In this document: one piece after another, positions 1 to 10,436 of the stretch
Position numbering within the stretch: position 1 is the first letter of the stretch
How the letters are laid out: the number at the start of each line of letters is the position of its first letter
NCBI GenBank assembly: GCA_022447495.1
Contig: JAKVBH010000017.1
Span: forward strand, 26,915-90,914
Direction: 5' to 3'
Length of the DNA: 64,000 nucleotides
DNA from: Marinovum sp.
Lineage (GTDB): Bacteria; Pseudomonadota; Alphaproteobacteria; Rhodobacterales; Rhodobacteraceae
Notes under the pieces: generated by a model
Told to the model about the DNA's origin: nothing
The model's input: the letters and a program-made list of their open reading frames with translations, nothing else
Database searches by the model: none
Position numbers and translations under genes: made by a program

Positions 1-59
1 GGCCGCTGCGATTTAAACTCTGTCGCGAGTGAGCCTCGACGTCAGGGGCCTATCGGATC

Positions 60-293
60 TCATTTGGGTTCTTTGAGATCACGTTTTGCGGCGAGGGCTT
101 TGACACAAGCCAAACCGATGCCCATACTATACGCCTTAGTAGTGACATACGGTTCGAGGACATTTGTTCGCAAGTGTCCGGGTGTCCTGCGGCCTTTGTT
201 ATCGACCGAAATGGCTAGAACATCGCCCACACCTGCCACGATGGGGGAATTTGACGGCATTGCCCGCCCCGCCAGTGAGCCGATCTGAGACAT
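60..293 (-). pseudogene. Remnant of an NtrY-like histidine kinase ATPase domain
   Basis: Minus-frame peptide ISVDNKGRRTPGHLRTNVLEPYVTTKAYSMGIGLACVKALAAKRD resembles the N/G1/G2-box region of NtrY-type kinases (DNGxGLP...LxEPYVTTxxxGTGLGLAxVKK). Key G-box residues are degraded and there is no full-length ORF. Confidence 0.45.
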
Positions 294-663
294 GTTGACT
301 TGCTATGCTCGCAGCGTGTCATGTCGCGTGACGTCCGAGGGACCCTATGTTCTTTCCTGATGAGTTCCTGGCTCTGACCTTGGCAAAGTCATGACGGTCG
401 CCTCCAGCTTTATTAAGGCCGTTACCCTCAACACCGTCGATCCGTTGCCTGGCTCTGATGGGGCCGGGTCCAAATCGCCCCGGTGACAAAGCGGTCCTAA
501 AATCAACAACAGTTAGGATATGCGCCGGCACGGCTCCCTGTGTGCGTGGGTTCAATCCTGCACTTTGGCCATGACTTAGAATATGACTTGCAGCTATACT
601 TACGACATATGGGCGTCGGGACCCCAATGGCCCTCTCTGCCCGCCATTTAGGAGAACATTCTA

Positions 664-1185
664 ATGAAACATTGGTTTCTTTGGTTTATCTTGGGAATTC
701 TGTCCTGTGCGGCCGGCTTTCTTGCTTTGATAAATCCGTTTGCGGCCACGTTGACGGCCGAACTTCTCACCGCGTATTCGTTCATTGCCGTGGGGGTTTT
801 GATGTTCTTGTTCGCATTCCAATCTCAGGGTTGGGGCGCGCGTATATGGTTGATACTGATTGGGGTTTTATTCGCTACTGCTGGCATCAACCTGGTCGCC
901 AAACCACTTGAAGGCATCCTGACATTGACTGCAATCACCGCCGCGATGATGATTGCGATTGGGCTTTTCAGGTTGGTGATAGCTTTCTCGCCCATTGCAT
1001 CCGGGGTCCGATGGATTGTTAGTCTTGCCGGTGTGATCTCGCTGGCCCTCGGCATCATGATCTTCGCAAACTTCCCGGAATCAAGCGTGTATATTCTGGG
1101 CGTTTTCCTCGCCATTGAGCTTTTGTCCAATGGCGTGTCCCTAATTTTCCTCGCGCTTGATCAGCGCAAGGGGACGACCGCGTAG
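664..1185 (+). CDS. HdeD family (DUF308) membrane protein
   Basis: 173 aa, about six hydrophobic segments, HdeD-like pattern; aggaga RBS upstream. Confidence 0.75.
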   Translation: MKHWFLWFILGILSCAAGFLALINPFAATLTAELLTAYSFIAVGVLMFLFAFQSQGWGARIWLILIGVLFATAGINLVAKPLEGILTLTAITAAMMIAIGLFRLVIAFSPIASGVRWIVSLAGVISLALGIMIFANFPESSVYILGVFLAIELLSNGVSLIFLALDQRKGTTA

Positions 1186-1468
1186 CGCCTTAGTCGCGCG
1201 GTAATGTGATGCTTTTCCTGCGACGCCTTGAGGCGATATGGCCAGGGGCCATACGATGAAAATGCCACGTTGGGGCGCCCAGGAGACATGTGGCTTTGAG
1301 TCTGCTGCGCCAAGGTGTGGCGGCATGTTTTCTCCGGCGGTACCATCGTTGCTTTTGCTGATGCACCACGCAGCCCATTGGATTGTCACGTCGAATGTAA
1401 TGTCGAAACGGGGCGCATGCATTTGTCTTTTTTAACATCCGGAAACCGTCATTTTGAATGACATCTGA

Positions 1469-2530
1469 GTGGAGAGTTTCATGATCAAATTCCATTTTTT
1501 GAGGCCGTTTTTTTTCCTCATGATCAGTGTGGCATACTTGGCCGTTGTGTCCCCATTGCAAGCACAGGATGGTATCGCTCAACAGACCTATAACGCGTTG
1601 CCCTTTGTCACGAACCGCAATCTCACCGGTGAAGATGACCCTGAAAGTTACTTCGGTGACGAACGCGGGTCTGAGCGATCAGGGTGGTGCCATGTCAGGC
1701 AAACCAAAGTTCCCGCTCTGTCGTCAATCTCGGAGGCCGCTCCGTTTCGGATTCCGGGTGAATTTCTAAAGGTAACAGATATTCGTGAAGCGCTGCGTTC
1801 AGAGGTTTATTCCGCGCTGGAAGCTGTCGACATCAAACGTGCACCGGTGCTGTACACCCATGGCTACAACGTCGGCTTTGAAAAAGGGTGTCGCCGCGCA
1901 ACAACTTTGCAAAACAATGCAAACCTCAAAGACGGCTTCCTTTGGTTCAGTTGGCCTGCTGATGGCATCCCGACCAACTATATGCGCGATGAGACCGATC
2001 TCTACTGGAGTGCGCCCAGCCTTGCCGATCTCATTGCGGAGATGTCGCAACGCTTTGATCCGCAGGGTATCAATGTCACAGGCCATAGCCTTGGAGGCCG
2101 CGGGGTGGCGCTTGCGCTTTACGTCATGGCCGCCCAACATCCAGGCGTGGCGCTCAACAACGTGGTTTTGCTTGCGCCAGACATGGACTTTGGAACTTTT
2201 GTTCGCATTCTTCCGTCGATCCGTGGTCTGGCCAAACGTATCGCCATCTACACGACCGTTGATGACCGTGCCTTGGAAGTTTCAGAACGGTTGCACGGCT
2301 ACCGGCGTCTTGGTCAATCAGGTAACCCTGTAGAGTTGTTAGAGGGAGTGGAAGTCGTGGATATCAGTGAGTTGCCGATCGACAGCGCAACAGGCCATCT
2401 TTACCATATTTATGGCGCACGCGTCGGCAACGACCTTGATCAGCTCCTTAATCAGGGTTTGGGCGCAGAGCAGCGAGAGGGTCTTAGAAAAATTGGCGAC
2501 AATCATTGGAGCATGATTTCTGAAGATTAG
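1469..2530 (+). CDS. Alpha/beta hydrolase, DUF900-like, with signal peptide
   Basis: PFVTNRN motif, YTHGYNVGF, nucleophile elbow GHSLGG; N-terminal signal peptide. Confidence 0.8.
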   Translation: MESFMIKFHFLRPFFFLMISVAYLAVVSPLQAQDGIAQQTYNALPFVTNRNLTGEDDPESYFGDERGSERSGWCHVRQTKVPALSSISEAAPFRIPGEFLKVTDIREALRSEVYSALEAVDIKRAPVLYTHGYNVGFEKGCRRATTLQNNANLKDGFLWFSWPADGIPTNYMRDETDLYWSAPSLADLIAEMSQRFDPQGINVTGHSLGGRGVALALYVMAAQHPGVALNNVVLLAPDMDFGTFVRILPSIRGLAKRIAIYTTVDDRALEVSERLHGYRRLGQSGNPVELLEGVEVVDISELPIDSATGHLYHIYGARVGNDLDQLLNQGLGAEQREGLRKIGDNHWSMISED

Positions 2531-2713
2531 TTGGTGCTACACCTGTTGACCAAGGTCAGTGGATGATCTCGCCGCTACGGTGAGTCACATCTCAATGCGA
2601 TCACCCAAGGTCTTGCGTTTCCTGACCGGGTTATCGCTGATATGACTGGGGTGAGGCCCGGTGCGAGACCATGCGAAATTTTTTTACGTATTTTCCCTCA
2701 AGGAGAGACACCT

Positions 2714-4258
2714 ATGCGGTTCCTGCGATTTCCATTAAAGGCTGTCGCCGTTCTGGCGGTTGTTATTTTCGTATTGCGGTGGACCCACCCTCTACCGGAT
2801 CTTCCCAAAGGAGAAGCGTTCGTCTCTGTTCCTGTAGGTGAAGACACGCGCTTAGGCAAAACGCTCTTACCGCTTTTAGCGGCCAATGAGGGTAAAACCG
2901 GCGTTGTTCCATTGGCTGATGGTCGCGATGCGCTTGCCGCGCGCATTCTTCTCGCCCGCGCGGCAACAGAAACGATCGATGTCCAATACTACATCTGGCA
3001 GACCGACACGACCGGATGGCTTTTGCTGGATGAATTGCGGCGCGCGGCAGAGCGTGGGGTCAAGGTGCGTATGCTGCTGGACGACAACGGTATCCCCGGG
3101 CTGGACAACGTTCTTGCAGCCTTTGCCGATCAGGAAAACGTCGAGATCCGTCTTTTTAATCCTTTTACGATGCGCAAGCCAAAGTTGCTTTCGTACGGGT
3201 TCGATTTCTTCCGGCTGAATCGACGGATGCATAATAAGTCTATGACAGTTGATGGGATTGCCACGATCATTGGCGGCCGGAATATCGGCGATATCTATTT
3301 CGCTTACGGCGATGGCACCGCCTATTTCGACTACGACGTTATGGCCATAGGCCAAGGCGCTGCAGACGTATCCCAGGATTTCCATCACTATTGGATCAGC
3401 GGGTCATCCTATGATGCTCAAGACATCTTGCCCTCTTCGAAAAATGGCATGGCGGAAATGGCCGCCGCAGTTGCTGCGGCAGGGCAAAGTGCGCGCGGAT
3501 CAGAATATGAAAAGTCGCTCAGCAGCGCGCCCAAAATCTCACGCGCAATTTCCGGGGAGGACGTTCTTGAATGGACCTCTCTGAAGCTTGTTAGTGATGA
3601 CCCTGCAAAGGGGCTTGGAAAGGCAAGCGCTGAAGACCTGCTGATCGTGCGTTTGACCCAGATTATTGGAAGGCCGGAACGAAGCCTCGATCTTGTTTCC
3701 GCCTATTTGATCCCGGGTAAAGTTGGCACGGCTCTGTTTGAGGACTTCATCGCGGATGGCGTTAAAACCCGTTTGGTGACCAATTCACTAGAGGCCACCG
3801 ATGTGCCCATCGTCCACAGCGCCTGGAAAGGATATCGCGCACAATTGGTGCATTCCGGCGCAGAAGTGTTGGAACTCAAGGCACGCCCCAATCTCCCTGA
3901 GTCCTTGTCATTGGCACAGCTTCTGACTCGATCGCAATCAAGCTTGCACGCCAAAACTTTCGCCATCGATGGTGAGCGGATCTTCATCGGATCATTCAAT
4001 TTTGATCCACGATCTGCTGCTCTGAATACGGAAATGGGGTTCCTTGTAGAGAGCCCGACGATAGCCCGTTCACTCTCCAGGACTTTGGAGCAATCCGATG
4101 TTTTTTACCGGGTTTCCGAGGATGCAGACGGTGAGATCAGGTGGTCGGGAACCGAAGATGGCACGGCAAAATCGTGGACAACAGAGCCAAACGTAGGCGT
4201 GATGCAGCGCGTCATTGTCAACGTCATGAGCTATTTGCCGTTCGAATGGGTCCTGTGA
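2714..4258 (+). CDS. Phospholipase D-like / cardiolipin synthase-like protein
   Basis: Two HKD-type motifs (HNKSMTVDG and HAKTFAIDG). Start placed at the ATG at 2714 after an aggaga RBS. Confidence 0.85.
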   Translation: MRFLRFPLKAVAVLAVVIFVLRWTHPLPDLPKGEAFVSVPVGEDTRLGKTLLPLLAANEGKTGVVPLADGRDALAARILLARAATETIDVQYYIWQTDTTGWLLLDELRRAAERGVKVRMLLDDNGIPGLDNVLAAFADQENVEIRLFNPFTMRKPKLLSYGFDFFRLNRRMHNKSMTVDGIATIIGGRNIGDIYFAYGDGTAYFDYDVMAIGQGAADVSQDFHHYWISGSSYDAQDILPSSKNGMAEMAAAVAAAGQSARGSEYEKSLSSAPKISRAISGEDVLEWTSLKLVSDDPAKGLGKASAEDLLIVRLTQIIGRPERSLDLVSAYLIPGKVGTALFEDFIADGVKTRLVTNSLEATDVPIVHSAWKGYRAQLVHSGAEVLELKARPNLPESLSLAQLLTRSQSSLHAKTFAIDGERIFIGSFNFDPRSAALNTEMGFLVESPTIARSLSRTLEQSDVFYRVSEDADGEIRWSGTEDGTAKSWTTEPNVGVMQRVIVNVMSYLPFEWVL

Positions 4259-4465
4259 AAAAGGCAAGCAGGCCTTTGATAATATGACGCATTCACGCGC
4301 CAGAGTCGCTGCCCTTTTGACATGGCGACGCGTCCACACAGGCGCACGAGCGAAAGGAACGGACCAGCTTTGACGTGGCAACGCATCAGTGACGTTGTGT
4401 CAGAAAACATTGCATGAACGAAATCACTCCCAACATATGTATGGCGATGCAGAGGAGTTCAGAAC

Positions 4466-5677
4466 ATGACGATCCGCCACTTAGTCTATGGTGCAGCACT
4501 GTGCCTATGTACGCCGGCAATGGCGATCATTGATGGCGTCGAAGCCGACGTTGAAGCGTTTCAGTCTTATGTGTCCATTCGTGCAATTAGCCCGTTCCCA
4601 AGCCAAAATGGAAAAGAAATCAACGCCTGTGGTGGCACACTTATTGCTCCAAACTGGGTGCTGACAGCCAACCATTGCTGGCCTGCATATGAGGCGGTCT
4701 CAAAAGGGGGCGAGCCCGTCTTTGTGGGGGTAAACCTTGGCTCTGATGGTCTGTTCAAAAAGAAATTGCGCGTTGTGGACTATATTCTTGCACCTGCCAA
4801 ACTGGGGCATGAGCGTGTGGATGCGGCCCTGCTGAAGTTGGAAGCCGACGCAACGCTGTATGGTGCGCAGATAGCCAGTATATTTGATGACGATCTTGCG
4901 CTCGGAACGGCAACGACCACAGTTGGCCTTGGGCAAGGTCATGAGGGAGACCCACTTCTTTACTACAATTCGCAAGTGACTGAATCGGCGTTATGCGACT
5001 CGGCACGAGTTGACTACGATGACTTGCATGATTTTTGCGTTGGCATCCCGGGGTCGACCCAAAGGGCGGGCTACGGTGATTCCGGTGGTCCCTTGTTTGT
5101 CTTTAGTGGGGACAATGGCGATGAATACCATCTGGCGGGGATTGTAAAAGGGGGTGTTAAGGCGCACGCAACTGGCATCGAAGAAACCGAAAATATTCGC
5201 TATACTGATGTTAACAAATTGCGGGATTGGATCACTGCGACAACGGGATGCGATCTTGAAAATGGCATCGGCAAATCGTCCAAAGGGGACAAAATGATCT
5301 GTGCGGGCCAAACGACAGACGCCTCGCTGACGGACACCTACTGGAAGATCAACTCGATCTTTGGAAAGGCGTTGGATGTGGTCGATAACCGGCGAGAGCC
5401 GCAGATAATTTTCCAGAGTGGCAACGCGAACACCGTGATATCCACCGTAGGATGCAATAATATCTCCGCCACTTTCACCCTGGACGGGACCACGCTGTCC
5501 ATTGGTCCTGCTCGCTCAACCAGGATGGCCTGCATGGGTGACTTGGCTGCTACGGAAAACGATCTTTTGGCATTGTTGGGTCGCGTTGCAAGCTATCAGG
5601 TGGAAGGTGATCATTCTGTATTGTTCGATGCGAACGGAACCATTTTGGCTGAATTGAGCGCTGTGTACCTTCGATGA
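4466..5677 (+). CDS. Trypsin-like serine protease, secreted
   Basis: Signal peptide, CGGTLIAPNWVLTANHC and GYGDSGGPLF motifs. Confidence 0.88.
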   Translation: MTIRHLVYGAALCLCTPAMAIIDGVEADVEAFQSYVSIRAISPFPSQNGKEINACGGTLIAPNWVLTANHCWPAYEAVSKGGEPVFVGVNLGSDGLFKKKLRVVDYILAPAKLGHERVDAALLKLEADATLYGAQIASIFDDDLALGTATTTVGLGQGHEGDPLLYYNSQVTESALCDSARVDYDDLHDFCVGIPGSTQRAGYGDSGGPLFVFSGDNGDEYHLAGIVKGGVKAHATGIEETENIRYTDVNKLRDWITATTGCDLENGIGKSSKGDKMICAGQTTDASLTDTYWKINSIFGKALDVVDNRREPQIIFQSGNANTVISTVGCNNISATFTLDGTTLSIGPARSTRMACMGDLAATENDLLALLGRVASYQVEGDHSVLFDANGTILAELSAVYLR

Positions 5678-5696
5678 CTTCAGGGCCGATATTCTA

Positions 5697-5723
5697 GCAT
5701 GACGAGTTGTCGGCTCGTCATGC
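5697..5723 (+). terminator. Rho-independent terminator of the serine protease gene
   Basis: Perfect 10-bp inverted repeat GCATGACGAG-N7-CTCGTCATGC followed by TTTT. Confidence 0.8.
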
Positions 5724-6469
5724 TTTTCCTGTGACCGCGTTGTCACTGTTATCGATTCTCGCTGAGCTGTCCCAGATTGAGTGTTCGCGCATGACTTGCC
5801 TTGGGTCCATCTCGATGATGGTTTCTGAGGCTAACCAGCGGTCGCCTAATGGTAAGCGCCGTTTGAAACTGACCGAATGGGGCATCTGTGGGAATCTGAT
5901 TGTATGGCACATGCTCAAAAAGCGCGACATCATGCTGGATGACCCGAACTAGTTGCAGTCCAACCATCGGTTCCTGGCTGAATGATGGGTCGTGCATGTG
6001 GCTTCGACAGGCACGGCTAAATGACATGTGGTCCTACGACGTCGTTTAGGGTTGGATGTATCGACCGGACATTGACCATCATTGATGAACTGCGCCATAG
6101 CTTGCGCGAAAGGCAAATCCGGATCGCGCAGTGGCGGGTCCCCGACAACACCGTCAGGTGGCACAGCGCATCGGACCACGGCCCCAGGCCCACACGGGCC
6201 GACAGTTTAGCTAAGCGACCGGCGCCTCCAATCTTATACGCAAATGCGCTGTCATTCGGTGCGCCACAATTGGGCGATCATAACCGAAACGGGCAACGAC
6301 GTTTAGCTCCATTTCGATCCTGCCACGTTTTTGCCGACCAAAAAATTGAGTGTATCAGCAACCGCCACGCGTTTTTCGTGGACACCGCTCCTAGTGATAA
6401 AACTCTTGCAACTCTGCGAGCGGCGCCTTCCCCGGCGTAGCGCAGCACAACAACGTTCTACTTCAGCGG

Positions 6470-8911
6470 ATGTTAACTGATTACAGACAAAGTCGGTTGA
6501 CCGAACCAGAGGGCGCTTGGGCTTTGACTAACGATGTCATACTTACAGCAGCGGAAATGCAGCTGGAGCCAAGCTTTGTCTTGAGCTGTACGGCGCCAAA
6601 TGGCGTTTCTTCAGCGAGCGTGGACTGGGTCAACGTGGCGTTCGCGGAAGTCTTTGAGCTTGCACAAGACGACCTTTCGAATCTGTCTCCACACGCTTTT
6701 CTTAAGGACCACTTGATTGAGTTTATAGGTGCGTTCTTGGCTGAGCAGAGTGATCGCTCTGCACAACTGAGAACTGCACTTTGTCTCCCTGAGGAGGCGC
6801 AGGACCTTCGTTGGTATGATCTTGAGGTCTGGCGGATTGATGACGCACCTGCAGGCCACCCCCGTTTGTTCGGCCGCTTTGTGGACGTCACCGAGCGCGA
6901 AAATCTCAAATCGCTGTTGGCCGTGGCAAACGCAAAGATCGATACTGTCCAAAACCGGTTTGAGCATGCGGTAAACTCGATCCCGGAAGGCTTTGCAATG
7001 TACGATCGCGACGACGTCCTGGTGGCGTACAATTCAAAGTACTTGGAACTCTACAAAGAAACGGCCCCTGCCATAAAGATCGGCACCACGTTTGAATCGA
7101 TCATGCGCTACGGGATTGCGCATGGGCAATATCCTGAAGCGGAAGGGTGCGAAGAGGCCTGGCTGGCGGAGCGTCTCAACCGTGAAAACAGGAAGCGTGC
7201 GCCAGTAGATCGTAAGTTGCCGGGCGGACGTTACCTGCGTGTTCATGAAGTGGAGAACGAGCAAGGCGATCTGGTTGGGCTGCGCTCCGACGTCACACAT
7301 TATCACGAACAACAACAGGCCTTGGAACAGAAAGCAGCCGAATTGGCCGCCGCAAATGAAGAGGTTCGCGCCGCGAGCGCGCAGAAAGAGAGGTTCTTTG
7401 CCAGGATGAGCCACGAGCTCAGAACGCCGATGAACGGTATTCTGGGAATGGCCGAGGTGCTGCAGCACAGCGAGCTTGAACCGCAGCAAGAGGTGTATCT
7501 CCAAACGATCTCGTCCTCCGCCTCAAGCTTGCTTGGGATCATCAACGACATTCTCGACTATTCCAAAGCGACCGAAGGCAAATTCACATTTACGCAGGAA
7601 GAGTTTTCGCTGAAAGACACGGTCTTTGAAGCAGCCCGTCTGTTGCAGTCGATGGCCCATGATAAGAACCTTGATCTCTGGGTTGAATATCCCAAAGTGG
7701 TGCCAACCCATTTCATGGGTGATAGCGTTCGTGTGCGACAGGTGCTCCTTAATCATCTGGGTAATGCGCTCAAATTCACAGATCAGGGGCACTTTGGTGT
7801 GCGTGTTGGCTTTGATGCCGATGGGGTTGCACCACGCCTGAAAGTTTCGATTGAAGACACGGGTCGCGGTATTCCCGAGGACGCCATGGCGACGTTGTTT
7901 TCCGCCTACGAGCAAGTGGCCCAAGATGCGGCCAAGGTTGTTGAAGGGACAGGCCTTGGTTTGGCAATCTCGAAGTCCCTCGTGGATCAGATGGGGGGCA
8001 AAATCTCCGTCGAATCTACGGTGGGTCAAGGAACGTGCTTCACCGTCTCTCTGGATTTGGCCCCCCGCGACGCCTCCGAGGTGATCTCCCAAGTCGAGCG
8101 CGTTTCAGGTGCAATGGGGGATGTGGCCATTCTGGGCGCCGTGACTGCATCCAACACCGTTCTATCAAAGATGCTCGAAGACAGGGGGTATCGTGTGCAT
8201 TGGATTGGGTCAGAGGATGTGGAAGTTGCCGACGAACAACGCCAGTTTCAGGCCGTTTTTTATGATGGCGATGACGCGGGCCTGCGCCAAGATCCCGAGC
8301 GCGTTGGCTTGGCCAGGCACTCAGAAGATTGCAAACATGTCTTGCTGATCTCAGTTCCGGACGCGGACCTCATGAAATCATACGAGCGTGTTGAGTTTGC
8401 CGCCACCATTCTCAAACCGGCACGTTGGGAGGACTTTGCTTCGGTTCTGCTTTCCGAGACGCATCCACCTCCAGAGCACTCTGAGGTCGCACCGCGCGCA
8501 ACGGCCAAGCCCTGTCAAAAACATGCCGCCTCAAATGGCGGGGTGCTTGTGGTCGATGACAATAAAACCAACCGCCTTGTGGCGGGCAAACTTTTGGAGA
8601 CAGCAGGTATCGAGGTGGAATTTGCCTGTGACGGGTTGGAGGCGGTGCAAAGCTTCAAGGCTCAGCAGCCCCAGACGATTTTCATGGATGTCACAATGCC
8701 GGTTTTGAATGGGCTGGAAGCAACACGCCGTATCCGACAAATCGAAGCTGACCAAGGCTTGCGGGCGTGTACCGTCTACGCACTGACGGCGAACACGTCC
8801 CAGTCTGAGGTTGATTTGTGTCTTGACGCCGGTGTGGACGGCGTCATCGGAAAGCCAGTGAAGCGAAGCGATCTTATCAAAGCCATCAGTAGATCGAGCG
8901 CGATGTTGTAG
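6470..8911 (+). CDS. Hybrid sensor histidine kinase/response regulator (PAS, HisKA, HATPase, receiver)
   Basis: PAS-like segments, MSHELRTPMNGILGM H-box, N/G boxes, C-terminal receiver VLVVDDNKTNR...FMDVTMPVLNG. Confidence 0.92.
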   Translation: MLTDYRQSRLTEPEGAWALTNDVILTAAEMQLEPSFVLSCTAPNGVSSASVDWVNVAFAEVFELAQDDLSNLSPHAFLKDHLIEFIGAFLAEQSDRSAQLRTALCLPEEAQDLRWYDLEVWRIDDAPAGHPRLFGRFVDVTERENLKSLLAVANAKIDTVQNRFEHAVNSIPEGFAMYDRDDVLVAYNSKYLELYKETAPAIKIGTTFESIMRYGIAHGQYPEAEGCEEAWLAERLNRENRKRAPVDRKLPGGRYLRVHEVENEQGDLVGLRSDVTHYHEQQQALEQKAAELAAANEEVRAASAQKERFFARMSHELRTPMNGILGMAEVLQHSELEPQQEVYLQTISSSASSLLGIINDILDYSKATEGKFTFTQEEFSLKDTVFEAARLLQSMAHDKNLDLWVEYPKVVPTHFMGDSVRVRQVLLNHLGNALKFTDQGHFGVRVGFDADGVAPRLKVSIEDTGRGIPEDAMATLFSAYEQVAQDAAKVVEGTGLGLAISKSLVDQMGGKISVESTVGQGTCFTVSLDLAPRDASEVISQVERVSGAMGDVAILGAVTASNTVLSKMLEDRGYRVHWIGSEDVEVADEQRQFQAVFYDGDDAGLRQDPERVGLARHSEDCKHVLLISVPDADLMKSYERVEFAATILKPARWEDFASVLLSETHPPPEHSEVAPRATAKPCQKHAASNGGVLVVDDNKTNRLVAGKLLETAGIEVEFACDGLEAVQSFKAQQPQTIFMDVTMPVLNGLEATRRIRQIEADQGLRACTVYALTANTSQSEVDLCLDAGVDGVIGKPVKRSDLIKAISRSSAML

Positions 8912-9197
8912 TCTTGGACGGACGCCGTTGGGGCGCCTTTGGTGTCCATAAATATCAGTGTTGGAGCTTTTGCGCCGCCAGCGTGGATACAATTAGTAAA
9001 CAGGCTGTTTCAGCCGCCTGCCCTGGGCGGGTCTGAACCTGGGGTATCCGTAAAAATCATTGGTGAACCAAGCGCGTACATCCCGAACGGGCGTCCAAGG
9101 ACATCGCGTCTTTGACCGCAGACACGGCTTTGTCAAAGGGTATATCCAAGCGGCACAGGTTCTCGTATTTGCAAAAATCAAAGTCATTAGGCATTTT

Positions 9198-10325
9198 ATG
9201 CTGATGCAGACGTTCGACTTTAGTCACAGCTTTTTTCTGGTTGCGATGGCCTGTATCGTCGCTGCCGTTGCGGGTTTCACTGGGCTTTCGCTCACCCGTG
9301 ATTTGTCGTCGAAACCAGCGTTCCAAAAGAAGGTGTCCGTAGCACTGGCGTCCATCGCGTTGGGCGGTGGGATCTGGTCGATGCACTTCATTGCGATGCT
9401 GGGACTGCAGTTGCCGATCCTATTTTACTACGACGCGGCAATCACGTTGGTCTCGGCGTTGACTGCGGTTTTGATCGTAGGAGGGGCTTTGATCCTGCTG
9501 CACTTCACAGAACGTACACCCCAAGTGATCACCATAGCCGGAGCCATTGTCGGGGTTGGTATCCTCGTGATGCATTATATCGGCATGGCCGGGTTGGAAC
9601 TGTGTCGTGCCGTCTACACGCCCATTGGGCTCCTGGTGTCGTCGGCTGTGGCCATTGTTCTGTGCGTTTTGGCTATTTGGATTGCCTATGGCACCCGTAC
9701 GAACCGCAACATTCTCATAGGGACCTTGTGTTTCGCCGCTGCCGTCTGTTCGGTGCACTTCTTGGCGATGGCTTGGACGGCTTTTGAACCTGTGCCTGGC
9801 GTGACGGATTTCGGCCCAAGCATGAGCAACCAAACCCTGGCGCTGGGTGTGATCATGTTCAGCTTCATCATCTTTGGGGCCTGCTTGTGGGTCAGCGTGA
9901 CGTATCTTGAAGGTCTTAAAGGTGAGGGCGGCGCTCAGGAGCCCGCACCTCAAACGGCACCGCATCAACCGCTTTTGCAAATCCCTTGTGAGCGGGATGG
10001 CAGCAAAGTGTTCGTCTCGCCAGCGGAGGTCCAATTCGTCCGCGCCGATGGGCATTACACCCAAGTCTACACCGCGTCTGAACGCATGTTTTGCGTGTGG
10101 CCTGTAACCGAGGCGTCGAAACGGCTTGTTCCCATGGGCTTTCTTCAGACGCACCGCAGTTACCTGGTCAATCCGGCGCATGTCACACGGTTTGAACGGA
10201 CCAAAGACAAGGGACGTTGCATCTTCTCTGGCGATGATCTCCCGCCCGCGCCGGTCAGCCGTGCCAAGCTCAAAACAGTTCAGGATGCGCTCGCAGCTCA
10301 TGTCGGCGCAATTCATGCACGCTAG
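9198..10325 (+). CDS. coxC: MHYT-domain membrane sensor with LytTR DNA-binding domain (CoxC/CoxH-like)
   Basis: Three MHYT-type repeats (WSMHFIAML, VMHYIGMAGL, SVHFLAMAWT), multiple TM segments, C-terminal LytTR (EVQFVRADGHYTQVYT...FLQTHRSYLVNPAHV). Directly upstream of coxM. Start ATG at 9198 rather than 9060. Confidence 0.85.
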   Translation: MLMQTFDFSHSFFLVAMACIVAAVAGFTGLSLTRDLSSKPAFQKKVSVALASIALGGGIWSMHFIAMLGLQLPILFYYDAAITLVSALTAVLIVGGALILLHFTERTPQVITIAGAIVGVGILVMHYIGMAGLELCRAVYTPIGLLVSSAVAIVLCVLAIWIAYGTRTNRNILIGTLCFAAAVCSVHFLAMAWTAFEPVPGVTDFGPSMSNQTLALGVIMFSFIIFGACLWVSVTYLEGLKGEGGAQEPAPQTAPHQPLLQIPCERDGSKVFVSPAEVQFVRADGHYTQVYTASERMFCVWPVTEASKRLVPMGFLQTHRSYLVNPAHVTRFERTKDKGRCIFSGDDLPPAPVSRAKLKTVQDALAAHVGAIHAR

Positions 10326-10436
10326 CGCGCATTTCGTGCAAAATACCTGTTTTTCATTGGTTTTCTAAAGCGTCCGCAGGCGGGCGTATGCATGTCTAAC
10401 TCCTAGCCAGAACATTTGCTTGAGGGAGGAAAGCCG

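Noticed and set aside
1237-1253. TATGGCC-AGG-GGCCATA hairpin downstream of the HdeD-like gene as a terminator
   Set aside because: Perfect 7-bp arms but no T tract; left as a simple palindrome.
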